Part shown: positions 1-7,251 of the stretch, in pieces
Numbering within the stretch: the stretch's first letter is position 1
How the letters are laid out: every line of letters starts with the position of its first letter
Assembly: GCA_949743955.1 (NCBI GenBank)
Contig: CATJVQ010000050.1
Span: 1 to 32,699, forward strand
Reading direction: 5' to 3'
DNA: 32,699 nucleotides
Source: an uncultured Oscillospiraceae bacterium
Lineage (GTDB): Bacteria > Bacillota > Clostridia > Oscillospirales > Ruminococcaceae
Made by a program: the position numbers and the translations under genes
Notes under the pieces: generated by a model
The model's database searches: none
Seen by the model: the letters and a program-made list of their open reading frames with translations, nothing else
Told to the model about the DNA's origin: nothing

Positions 1-71
1 TCTTTATTCCGCAGGTGATGGTTTGACATCACCGTGTACCCTTTATTCCTCTCCACGCGGAATACTGGCAT
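1..71 (-). CDS. Replication-initiator-like HTH protein, N-terminal fragment
   Basis: Only the first 23 codons are inside the window; the gene runs off the left edge. The peptide begins MPVFRVERNKGYTVMSNHHL. This closely resembles, from memory, the start of the helix-turn-helix/replication-initiator-A-like proteins carried by integrative conjugative elements and plasmids of Clostridia, which open with a similar FRVE-K-YTVMSNHHLRNK sequence. The ATG at 71 is preceded by AAAGGAG with about 9 bases of spacing, which fixes the start. A minus-strand terminator lies just upstream, so the gene is probably expressed separately from the glycan operon. The family call is by recognition of a short stretch only. 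If correct, the left edge of the window touches a mobile element. Confidence 0.6.
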   Translation of the reverse strand, partial: MPVFRVERNKGYTVMSNHHLRNK

Positions 72-102
72 GGTTCTCCGCTCCTTTCGGTGTATGGACA
101 TG

Positions 103-138
103 AAAAAACGCCGCAGACTTTTCTAAATCTGCGGCGTT
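103..138 (-). terminator. Rho-independent terminator, minus strand
   Basis: A perfect stem CGCCGCAGA / TCTGCGGCG (109-117 with 128-136, plus two A-T pairs) has a 10-base loop. Read on the minus strand it is followed by six T. It lies between the end of the minus-strand glycan operon (682) and the HTH gene at the left edge, so it may end that operon's transcript about 540 bases past its last stop. Confidence 0.75.
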
Positions 139-262
139 CGCCGGGACGCAGAAATGGGCGGTGTCTTACCGACATTGCCCGTTTTCTGTGCTGTTATTCA
201 CTTGTTTGCGCCGCCCCGTTTTCAGCTGCCCTTAAAAAGCATTGATTTTACTGGGGGTTTCC

Positions 263-677
263 ATGTTTTCTTATCAGAGACTGGCTCCGGGAAGCGGAGG
301 CGTTTTTTCAGGGCCTTTCAGAAGACATTGTTCGGAGTACAGAGAGTACTGCGGCAGGACGCTCACTGATAAAACAGTATCAGGACATGGCTTTCCAGGG
401 AAATATCCCGCTGTTTTATCGGAGAGGGGAGCTGCAAAGGCTGGAGCCATATCTGAATACGGAACAGAGACTGGTTTTTGAAGCGGTCTGCAATAGGATA
501 AACGCCGCCATTGAGACGGCTCAGCACGCACGGGAAGAAGCGGATCGGCAGGAAATCGTCAGCATCCTGCGGGATGTGTATCGGAGCCTGACTGCCGGGG
601 CGGATAAGCTGGATATCCGGGGGAATGCCGTGAAGTTTATAGGGCAGAATCTATTGATGGGGAACGGGGAGGAATAG
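263..677 (+). pseudogene. Small unrecognised helical protein, apparent frameshift after the start
   Basis: An open frame from 246 to 677 encodes a coherent amphipathic protein (LREAEAFFQGLSEDIVRS ... LVFEAVCNRINAAIETAQHA, ending LLMGNGEE) but has no usable start before ATG 387. A start with a G-rich site upstream exists at ATG 263, in another frame, and is followed at once by a four-T run (266-269). Removing one T joins that ATG to the coherent frame and gives a protein of about 137 residues beginning MFLIRDWLREAEAFF. Without that change the shorter ORF 387-677 (96 aa) could still be translated, although it has no good ribosome site. The C-terminal half is charged and probably coiled or helical. 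I do not recognise the family. It ends 4 bases from the convergent stop of the WavE gene. It may be a decayed mobile-element gene or contain a sequencing error. Confidence 0.45.
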
Positions 678-681
678 AGGA

Positions 682-1683
682 TCACGGTCGGACCCGTCCC
701 ATTTTTTCGCACAGGCGGCGCAGTCCCTCCCGCAGCCCGACCCTGCCGAGGAAATCCAGCGCCTGCCGCCGCAGCGTGACGAACACGAACCGGCGCATCC
801 GGCACCGGAAGAGGTATGTCCGCCAGAAAAGGGACGTATCCCCCCGGCAGTAGCGGCGGTACAGGTTCCGCCAGTCGCGGTGGTGCAGGAGGTTTGGCCT
901 GTCCCCGAGGTAATTCGGGTGCCGCTTCTGGAAGCGCACGTTCATCTGCCTCCCGTAGTCGAGCACGACGAGGTTTTCGGCGAAGAAGCGCTCTGTCCGC
1001 CGGATGTTTTCGGGGGAGGCGTCGTAGTAGTTTTCGCACCGGATGGGTTCCCTTGCGCGCAGGAAGCCGAGGCAGAAGTACTGCTCGGCGGCGTAGCGCA
1101 TGAGGAGGGTGGGGAAGCAGGTGTTTTCTTTCCTGTGCGCAGAGAACCACCGCCGCTCCTCCTCCGGCTGAAGGGGAATATCGTAATAGCGCCGGAGATC
1201 CGCCGTGCGGCCGAAGGTGAGCCAGTCGGAGGGGTGGAACGGCACGGGCAGAACACGGGGGTTGCGTGTGTAAAAATCGAGCAGGAGGATGCGGTTTTCC
1301 AGATACGGCGGCGGGACGGCGTCATAGCGGCCGAAGAAGCGCAGAAACGACGAATCGAGCAGCAGCATATCGCTGCGCAGCTTCATGCAGTAGGGCGTCT
1401 CCACCCGCTCGAGGCCCGCCCGCGTACTGACAAGCTGGCGGTTAAAGTTGTTGAGGACACGGCCCTCCGTGTCGCTGTAAACGGCGCCGGGGTCCCGGCT
1501 CTGGACGAGCTTGTCATAGTCGAGCCCCCGGCAGTCCGCCCCCTCCCATGTGGAGAGCAGGATCACCGCTCCCGGCAGCGCGGTGCGCACACTTCGAAGA
1601 CACAGCGGTGTATACTCCGGATGCACTCCGCCCTGCACCACGACCGTGATTTCCTCCGGCCTTATGGAGCGTTTATCACGCAT
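682..1683 (-). CDS. WavE-family glycosyltransferase (distal gene of glycan operon)
   Basis: This 333-residue protein matches the WavE lipopolysaccharide-synthesis family. It has the N-terminal strand ITVVVQGGV (12-20), LLSTWEGAD (42-50) with the conserved STWEG, SRDPGA, the NNFNRQLVSTRAGLE block (78-92) and the KLRSD motif (101-105), which is the likely nucleotide-sugar/metal site. Known WavE proteins act in core polysaccharide or capsule synthesis; the donor and acceptor here cannot be read from sequence. The C-terminal third is very basic (Arg-rich), consistent with binding the inner membrane face. It is the last gene of the operon and its ATG overlaps the stop of the nucleotidyltransferase gene by 8 bases with no good ribosome site, so translation is probably coupled. 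A paralogue sits at 6251-7237. Confidence 0.8.
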   Translation of the reverse strand: MRDKRSIRPEEITVVVQGGVHPEYTPLCLRSVRTALPGAVILLSTWEGADCRGLDYDKLVQSRDPGAVYSDTEGRVLNNFNRQLVSTRAGLERVETPYCMKLRSDMLLLDSSFLRFFGRYDAVPPPYLENRILLLDFYTRNPRVLPVPFHPSDWLTFGRTADLRRYYDIPLQPEEERRWFSAHRKENTCFPTLLMRYAAEQYFCLGFLRAREPIRCENYYDASPENIRRTERFFAENLVVLDYGRQMNVRFQKRHPNYLGDRPNLLHHRDWRNLYRRYCRGDTSLFWRTYLFRCRMRRFVFVTLRRQALDFLGRVGLREGLRRLCEKMGRVRP

Positions 1684-2398
1684 GGGAGCCGTTTAAAAAA
1701 TCCTGGAGCTCCGCCGGCGTGCCGAGGACATGGACCTTTTCAGGGGGAATGTCGCTGACGAACACCTTCCCCCCCTCGGCAATCAGGCGGTTGTAGAGCG
1801 GGGCGACGTACCGCTCCCCTGACTCGGGGCGCAGACCGCTGCCGTAATCCGCCTCGTACAGCGCGCGGAAGAGCCCGCAGCTCCGGAAATAGTAGGCGCC
1901 TACCGTGCACAGCGGGGAAATCCGCCGCTTTTCACGCACCTCCAATGCCTTCCCCGTCTCGTCCAGCCGCACGAAGCTCCAGTGATCCCCCTCCCCGCAA
2001 AAACAGGGGAGGAAGCCGTCCCCGTGAAAATCCGCCGGGGAGAGAAGGCCCGGCTCCACATAGGTGTCGATATTGTAGATGAGCAGCGGCCGGCCGCTCT
2101 CCCAATAGGGGAGGGCGTAGAGCGCTGTCTCAGCCTGGCCGCTGGTGGTCCGCTCGAGTTCGATGAGGCGCCACTCGCCGATCCCCATCTCCCGGCACTC
2201 GTCCCGGATAAATTCCCAGGCCTCGTCCTCCCGCCGGGCGATAAAGAAGAAGCGCGACTCCTTCCACATCGCCCGGAGGCTGAGCATCGACCACGCGAAC
2301 AGGCTCTTCCCTCTCGCCTCTATCCGGTATTTGGGCACGGTATATCCCGCGTCCTTAAAACGGCTGCCCAACCCCGCCATGGTTATGATGATGTCCAA
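1676..2398 (-). CDS. Sugar-phosphate nucleotidyltransferase-like protein
   Basis: From the TTG at 2398 the protein has 240 residues and starts MDIIITMAGLGSRFKDAGY. The GLGSRF loop followed by VPKY is the signature of NTP-transferase-fold enzymes that make nucleotide sugars, and the IYNIDTYV segment carries the expected metal-binding Asp. It probably activates a phosphorylated precursor for the glycan made by this operon, in the cytoplasm. The TTG start is chosen because AAAGGGGG lies 8-9 bases upstream and the conserved domain begins immediately; longer versions extend into low-quality Arg/Pro-rich sequence inside the preceding gene. It overlaps the HAD gene upstream and the WavE gene downstream, typical of a translationally coupled operon. 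The exact substrate is unknown. Confidence 0.78.
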   Translation of the reverse strand: MDIIITMAGLGSRFKDAGYTVPKYRIEARGKSLFAWSMLSLRAMWKESRFFFIARREDEAWEFIRDECREMGIGEWRLIELERTTSGQAETALYALPYWESGRPLLIYNIDTYVEPGLLSPADFHGDGFLPCFCGEGDHWSFVRLDETGKALEVREKRRISPLCTVGAYYFRSCGLFRALYEADYGSGLRPESGERYVAPLYNRLIAEGGKVFVSDIPPEKVHVLGTPAELQDFLNGSHA

Positions 2399-2817
2399 AG
2401 GTTCGACCCCCTTTCGTTCTGCGCGTCCGGACGGGAGCTGCTGCACAGGCGCATGAGCTCCTCCGGCGTGTGGCGGAGGAACTCGTCCGGGCGGACGGCG
2501 CGATCGTCCACATAAAACCCCTGCCGACCCGGCCACGGCTTGCCGTAGACGATTTCGTCATAGGGAATGTCCCACTTTTCCAGCCACGAGAGCAGAATTT
2601 TAGCCGTGTGCGCGTTAATCATGCCGAGGCTGCCGTGATAGGAATTCATATTGCGCGACGTATAGAGCACGATACGCGTCCCCGCCGTGTGATGCTCCCG
2701 CAGGAGGCGGAGCATATCCGCGTATGGGACGAGATCCTCATACCGCTCCTGCCCTTTACGTACCGGGCAGAGCGTGCCGTCCACGTCCAGGACGATGGTG
2801 AGCGGTTCTTCAGGCAC
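2383..2817 (-). CDS. HAD-superfamily phosphatase (capsule-biosynthesis type)
   Basis: This 144-residue protein is a small HAD phosphatase without a large cap. Motif I is LDVDGTLC (Asp11 nucleophile, Asp13 acid/base), motif II is LYTSRNM (Thr53/Ser54), motif III is the Lys93 region of YGKPWPG, and motif IV is YVDDRAV (Asp104/Asp105). All catalytic residues are present, so it should be active. Similar proteins occur in capsule clusters beside nucleotidyltransferases, where they are thought to dephosphorylate a sugar or polyol phosphate intermediate. The GTG start at 2817 has AGGAGG about 9 bases upstream, inside the end of the fusion gene. The last ~20 residues are low complexity and overlap the start of the next gene by 16 bases. 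Confidence 0.8.
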   Translation of the reverse strand: MPEEPLTIVLDVDGTLCPVRKGQERYEDLVPYADMLRLLREHHTAGTRIVLYTSRNMNSYHGSLGMINAHTAKILLSWLEKWDIPYDEIVYGKPWPGRQGFYVDDRAVRPDEFLRHTPEELMRLCSSSRPDAQNERGSNLWTSS

Positions 2818-4471
2818 AGGAAAGCACCTCCTGTGCGCCGGGGACCTGCCGCAGAAGCTCCAGCCCCGTCGCCAGCATGGCGAGCTGGCGGGCTCCGGCG
2901 TCTGCGTGCAGGGGGATCATCGAGAGGAAGAGTGTAGCCTCAATGAGGCGGACAGCCGCTTCGTCCTGAAGCTCCTCCGCGAACACGTCCCGGAAAACCT
3001 CCAGCGCGCGCAGGGACTTCTGCGGCGCCTGATAGCGGATGGACGTACCCTCCGCCTCGAGGGAGAACATGTCCTCGATGATGAAGTCGTAGTTTCCTTC
3101 AAGCGTGTGCAGGAGCTTGGCCAGCTCGTAGCGCCCATCGCCGTAGATGTCGTAGCCGCCGAACTGCCCGCGCGGATCGATGACGCGGATAAAGCCGAAA
3201 CCGTCCTCCATGAGGATGTTCGAGAAGCACAGATCCCCATGGATAATGTGAAACGATCCGGAAAAGGTGCGGATGACCTTCTTTTCGATGAAGTCCGGGA
3301 GAGCCTTCAAAAGCCGGTCCAGCGGCGGATAGGCCACGCCGTTGACAGTGACAGTCGAGGAAAAGAAGGGAGCGAAGGCGGGATCCTGCCGCATCGACGC
3401 CAGCCGCCCGGCGGTCTTCTGCACATAGATGTCCCGTAAAGCCGATTCCAGCTTTTCCCGGGAGTCGGTCAGCGTGTATTTTCCCATGTCCCGCAGCGCA
3501 AAGAGCAGCTTTTCAAAAATGCGCCGCCACTGTGTGAGCGGGATGTCGCCATAGAGGAGCAGTTCGTGCAGAGTGCTGTAGCCGTAATACTCCATGGAGA
3601 CGCTCGGACGCTGAATATCCAGTGAATAGTCGTAGATACGCGGCAGGAGGTACTGCAGCGGCCCGGGCATGCGCAGGTACCAGAGGATTTCGCTGCGGAG
3701 CTTCTCGCGGTTCTCGCTGGTCTTGGTGAGGATGCCGCGCGCCTCGTCGACATGGATGGTGTTGAAGGCGCGGGCCTGTACACCCCGCTTCGCCCGCGGA
3801 TAATTTTCCCGGTGCCCGGTGTCGAGCCAGCGGCGGGCGGGGATAAAGCGCAGCGGCCGCTGCCGGCTGTAAGCGGCCAGCGCGGTATAGAAGGAGTCCT
3901 CGCCCGGGGAGGGGGCACCTTCCCGCAGGTAGGAGAGGAGGATGTCGGGGCGGGAGAGGGAGAAACTGCCCACGAACAGGTGCTTTTCCCCCTCCTCGCC
4001 GCAGGCGCTCTTATCAATGATGCGCCGGATGCGCCCGTCCGCCTCCTCGAAGTAGGTCCACTCCTCCTCGATGGGCGCGTTGACATAGTAGGCAGCGTCG
4101 TCCCCCATGTCAGAGAGGGGATCCTCGAGCAGGGTGTCGGCGAAATTGATGTAGACGCTGTCCACTTCGCCGCCGGAGAGCGCCGCTTCCAATCCGGCGC
4201 GCACTGTCCCGCCGAGATCCCCTACATTTGGGAGTGTCACCAGCCGGACAGTTTCCTCCGGCAGGCGGCGCAGGCGGAGATAGTCCTCCACCAGCTCCTT
4301 TTTGTGGTGGACGACTACATAAATGCGCCCGACCTGCCCGCGGTATTTTTCGTAGAGGCTTTCAAAGATGGGCGCGTCCTGCACGGGGCAGAGAACTGCC
4401 GGGATCTTGCCGAATTTTTTCTGCATCTCGCGCGGAATCAGTACCGCGCTCGGAATGATGAGCGCTTTCAA
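2810..4471 (-). CDS. Nucleotidyltransferase-like domain fused to APH/choline-kinase-like domain
   Basis: This 553-residue protein has two parts. Residues 1 to about 230 have an NTP-transferase fold: GKIPAVLCPV (21-30) matches the usual PK-x-L-PV loop and NFADTL (109-114) supplies the metal Asp112. The classic GxGTR loop is replaced by SAVLIPREM, so catalysis there may be altered. Residues about 240-540 are an aminoglycoside-phosphotransferase/choline-kinase-like domain with HGDLCFSNIL (411-420: His411, Asp413, Asn418) and IDPRG (Asp432), the expected catalytic and Mg sites. I infer a bifunctional enzyme that phosphorylates a small alcohol or sugar and couples it to a nucleotide, by analogy with LicA/LicC. 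The TTG start at 4471 has GGAGG 10 bases upstream and overlaps the TGA of the preceding gene. Confidence 0.72.
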   Translation of the reverse strand: MKALIIPSAVLIPREMQKKFGKIPAVLCPVQDAPIFESLYEKYRGQVGRIYVVVHHKKELVEDYLRLRRLPEETVRLVTLPNVGDLGGTVRAGLEAALSGGEVDSVYINFADTLLEDPLSDMGDDAAYYVNAPIEEEWTYFEEADGRIRRIIDKSACGEEGEKHLFVGSFSLSRPDILLSYLREGAPSPGEDSFYTALAAYSRQRPLRFIPARRWLDTGHRENYPRAKRGVQARAFNTIHVDEARGILTKTSENREKLRSEILWYLRMPGPLQYLLPRIYDYSLDIQRPSVSMEYYGYSTLHELLLYGDIPLTQWRRIFEKLLFALRDMGKYTLTDSREKLESALRDIYVQKTAGRLASMRQDPAFAPFFSSTVTVNGVAYPPLDRLLKALPDFIEKKVIRTFSGSFHIIHGDLCFSNILMEDGFGFIRVIDPRGQFGGYDIYGDGRYELAKLLHTLEGNYDFIIEDMFSLEAEGTSIRYQAPQKSLRALEVFRDVFAEELQDEAAVRLIEATLFLSMIPLHADAGARQLAMLATGLELLRQVPGAQEVLSCA

Positions 4472-6267
4472 AGCCTATCTGCCTCCGTTTCTTCGCGTTT
4501 TTTACAGATCCAGTATACAAAGCATCCGCCGCCGGGGGTACGCCAGAGCGGGTGAACCTCCTGCGTAAAGTCCCTCGGATCCGGGAAGGGAACGGCTTTC
4601 CAGCCTGTATCCCGAAGGATTCCGGCGAATTTGTCCGGGCCGCAGGGGGAGAGATCCGGCACGTCCGCGCCGAACAGCCCAAGGAGGCTCCCCGCATCGG
4701 AGACCAGCCACCGCCCGTCCTCATCCCGGCAGAGCGCCGCGGAAATGACGGCGCCGCGGGCAAGGGGGAGAAAGCGCGCCAGCGCGCCGCGGGAGGAGAG
4801 ATCCCCCTCCAGTTCGGCGAGCAGATCCACGGGGGAAACGTCCGTGTCGGGAGAGAGGATGCGCAGCCCCGGAAAACGTTCCTCCAGCCGGGGACGCCGC
4901 TCCGGGGACGCCGCATACAGCGTCACGTCCGCGCCCAGGGAGAGGAGCATCCCGCAGAAGGGGCTGTCCGCACCGTCCGCGCAGAGGACGCGCCGCCCCC
5001 GGAACCACGAGTTTCCGTACCGCTCCACGAGGCTCCGCAGACGCCGGAGGGCATCCTCCTGTGTCTGCGGCGCTTTCTCCTCGCGGAGGAGAGCCTCCAG
5101 GCGGAGGAAGCGATCCTCTGTCAGCGCCAGCGTGCGCCCGGCGAGCTCCCTTGCCTCCATTCCGGCCTTGTAGGCGGGGCTCACCCGGAGGATCAGGCGC
5201 TTGGCTCCGCTCCGAATGCGCCGCTTCCACTCCCGGAGAAGCCACCGCATCCGATAGGACGGGGCGCTGTGCAGGCCAAACAGGTGGTTCTGCGAGGCGG
5301 CGAGGATGGCCGGGCGCACCCGGGCGATGAACTCCCTCTGCAGCGGATAATTTTCGTATGTGGTCGCCTCACAGCGCAGGATCTGGATGCGGTTGGCGAT
5401 GAACAGATCCGCGAGCGGACGCACATTTTCGGGCGTGAGGAGCATCATGGCCTGCTCAGTGAGGCCGTTGTGGCCGTGGAAGTATTGGTAGAAGCGGGAG
5501 ACATAGCGCCCGAATTCCTCCTCGGGGAGGAAGCGGCGGCACTGCTCCTCGATATCCACGGCGCGGCAGTCGTAGCGGTCGCGGTTGCGGTAGAGGTAGC
5601 CGTGGTAGAGAAGGATTTCCAGCACGCCGGGGCGCAGAGCGCGAAACTGCGTGCGCTGGTGGACACGCTCGGCCATTTCAATGGGTGTTCCGGCCTCGCG
5701 CACAAGGTCCTTGAGGATATCCCTCCTGTAAAACCAGACGAAGTGCTCGAGAAACCAGCGCTCCCTCCCGCAGCCGATGAGATCGTCGATGTTGGAGACA
5801 GCTTCCCGGAGAAACGGGTCACGCCGCGCCGGATCGATGGGGGAAAAGGAGAGGAACGGGGCGGAAAAATACCCCTCGAAGAGCTCCCGCATCCGCGTGG
5901 GGCGAATCCACATGGACTCCGAGTCCAGCACCAGAAAGCGCTCGGCGCCGCAGAAGAGCATGGTGTAGAGCTTCTTGAGAGTCTGGAACGAGAAGCGGCC
6001 GTAGCGATTCAGCAGGCGTTCGGCGGGAAAGGGGACATCCGCCTCCTCGAGCAGATCCTCGAGGAGGACGACACGCAGATCCAGCCGCCCGGCGAACGGG
6101 CGGATCAGCGCCTCGAACGCCGCTCGTTCCTCCCGGCTGATTGTAAAATAGACAGGGTATTCCGCCCGGTCAGAGACATAGGTCTCGTAGCTGCGCAGGT
6201 AGGAGGGGATGAAGTGGAAATGCCCCGCATAGGTGGGAGTGATGATGGCGTCACGCGCCCTGTCCAA
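4468..6267 (-). CDS. DUF6492-like glycosyltransferase with unknown C-terminal domain
   Basis: This 599-residue protein begins IITPTYAGHFHFIPSYLRS, followed by SFQTLKKLYTM (93-103) and FLVLDSESMW (111-120). This arrangement is typical of DUF6492-type glycosyltransferase-like proteins, in which the D-S-E/D segment stands in for the DxD metal site. A middle stretch (about 350-430) is basic and helical. The last ~170 residues contain a Rossmann-like region (RRVLCADGADSPFCGMLLSL) that I cannot assign; it could be a degenerate methyltransferase-like domain. It probably transfers a sugar in this operon's pathway. The TTG start at 6267 has AGGTGG 9 bases upstream and overlaps the upstream WavE gene by 17 bases. 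Family assignment is from motif recognition only. Confidence 0.65.
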   Translation of the reverse strand: MDRARDAIITPTYAGHFHFIPSYLRSYETYVSDRAEYPVYFTISREERAAFEALIRPFAGRLDLRVVLLEDLLEEADVPFPAERLLNRYGRFSFQTLKKLYTMLFCGAERFLVLDSESMWIRPTRMRELFEGYFSAPFLSFSPIDPARRDPFLREAVSNIDDLIGCGRERWFLEHFVWFYRRDILKDLVREAGTPIEMAERVHQRTQFRALRPGVLEILLYHGYLYRNRDRYDCRAVDIEEQCRRFLPEEEFGRYVSRFYQYFHGHNGLTEQAMMLLTPENVRPLADLFIANRIQILRCEATTYENYPLQREFIARVRPAILAASQNHLFGLHSAPSYRMRWLLREWKRRIRSGAKRLILRVSPAYKAGMEARELAGRTLALTEDRFLRLEALLREEKAPQTQEDALRRLRSLVERYGNSWFRGRRVLCADGADSPFCGMLLSLGADVTLYAASPERRPRLEERFPGLRILSPDTDVSPVDLLAELEGDLSSRGALARFLPLARGAVISAALCRDEDGRWLVSDAGSLLGLFGADVPDLSPCGPDKFAGILRDTGWKAVPFPDPRDFTQEVHPLWRTPGGGCFVYWICKKREETEADRL

Positions 6268-7237
6268 GGAGCCTCACCACCTTTCCGCCCAGCGCCTGCG
6301 TCCGGCGCAGGATGCGCCGCCAGAGGAGCGTGTCGGGATGTACGGAGCCGTATCCGAACTGCCGGCGGCAGGCGCGTTCGTAGACAGCCCGGCGGTAGAT
6401 CCCCGGCCAGACATGCCGGGGACAGCGGGACAGATCGCGTGAGATGTCCTCATAGTACGCCTTGCGCACAATCAGCCCGAAGTCCAGAGGCTCAAGAACG
6501 ATAAAGTTGCTGAGCAGGAACCGCTCCGCCCGGGCGGGATCCACCCGGTCAAAGGAGAGGCAGTCAGGGAAGTCCAGTTCAGGGAAGAGCCGCCGGGCAT
6601 AGGTCACGCCCAGATACTGCTCGGGCGGGAAGCGCCAGAGCCTGTGGCCGAGCCAGCCGATGGCATAGTCCCGGGGCTTGGGGTGATGTTCAAAATACCG
6701 CGCGAAATCCCCCATCTCCACGAGCGGGGCGGAAAACAGATCGTACACGTCCTCGCGCAGGCCGAAGCAGTACCAGTCCGAGATGTGGTAGGGGGTAGGG
6801 TGCGTTTTTCCCCATTCGCGCTCGTACCGCATGGTGTAAAGGCAGGGGATGACCATCTTATGCCGGGCGAGGGAGCAGTCCTCACCGCGGGCGGGGAAGG
6901 AGTCGAACGCGCGGAGAAAGCCGGTGCCGACAAGCTCCGTATCGCTGCGGCACTTGAGCACATACGGCCGCCCAGCGCGCGCGAGCCCCGCCTGGGAGGA
7001 GCGCAGCATTCGGTTGAGGTTATAGGAGGAGGCGTGGGCAGTATCCATGGTTTTGGCGCCGGGATCGGGGCTGCGCACGAGGATGTCGCAGTCCAGCCCG
7101 GACGGATCCGTTCCCTCCCACGTGGAGAGGATGAGCTGCGCTCCGGGCAGCAGGCGCCTCATGCTCCCTAGGCAGACGGCGGTGAGCCGCCTGTCTACAG
7201 CGCCCTGCACGACGACGGAAATGTCTTTAGCCTCCAT
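6251..7237 (-). CDS. WavE-family glycosyltransferase (proximal copy)
   Basis: From the ATG at 7237 the protein has 328 residues and begins MEAKDISVVVQGAV. It shares with the other WavE protein of this operon the VVQGAV strand, LILSTWEGTD (35-44), SPDPGAK, the YNLNRMLRSSQAGL block and LKCRSD (94-99). These motifs mark the glycosyltransferase core, although overall identity between the two paralogues looks modest, so they probably add different sugars or act at different steps. An AAGGAGG site 8 bases before the ATG gives a confident start; the longer open frame upstream is low-quality Gly/Arg/His-rich sequence overlapping the ABC ATPase gene. It lies directly behind the exporter genes, so transport and synthesis are co-expressed. 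Confidence 0.82.
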   Translation of the reverse strand: MEAKDISVVVQGAVDRRLTAVCLGSMRRLLPGAQLILSTWEGTDPSGLDCDILVRSPDPGAKTMDTAHASSYNLNRMLRSSQAGLARAGRPYVLKCRSDTELVGTGFLRAFDSFPARGEDCSLARHKMVIPCLYTMRYEREWGKTHPTPYHISDWYCFGLREDVYDLFSAPLVEMGDFARYFEHHPKPRDYAIGWLGHRLWRFPPEQYLGVTYARRLFPELDFPDCLSFDRVDPARAERFLLSNFIVLEPLDFGLIVRKAYYEDISRDLSRCPRHVWPGIYRRAVYERACRRQFGYGSVHPDTLLWRRILRRTQALGGKVVRLLGQGA

Positions 7238-7251
7238 GGCCGTTTCCTCCT

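Noticed and set aside
4552-6504. A 650-codon plus-strand open frame opposite the DUF6492-like and WavE genes
   Set aside because: It is antisense to two genes with clear motifs, has no recognisable domain, and is a by-product of high GC at third codon positions.
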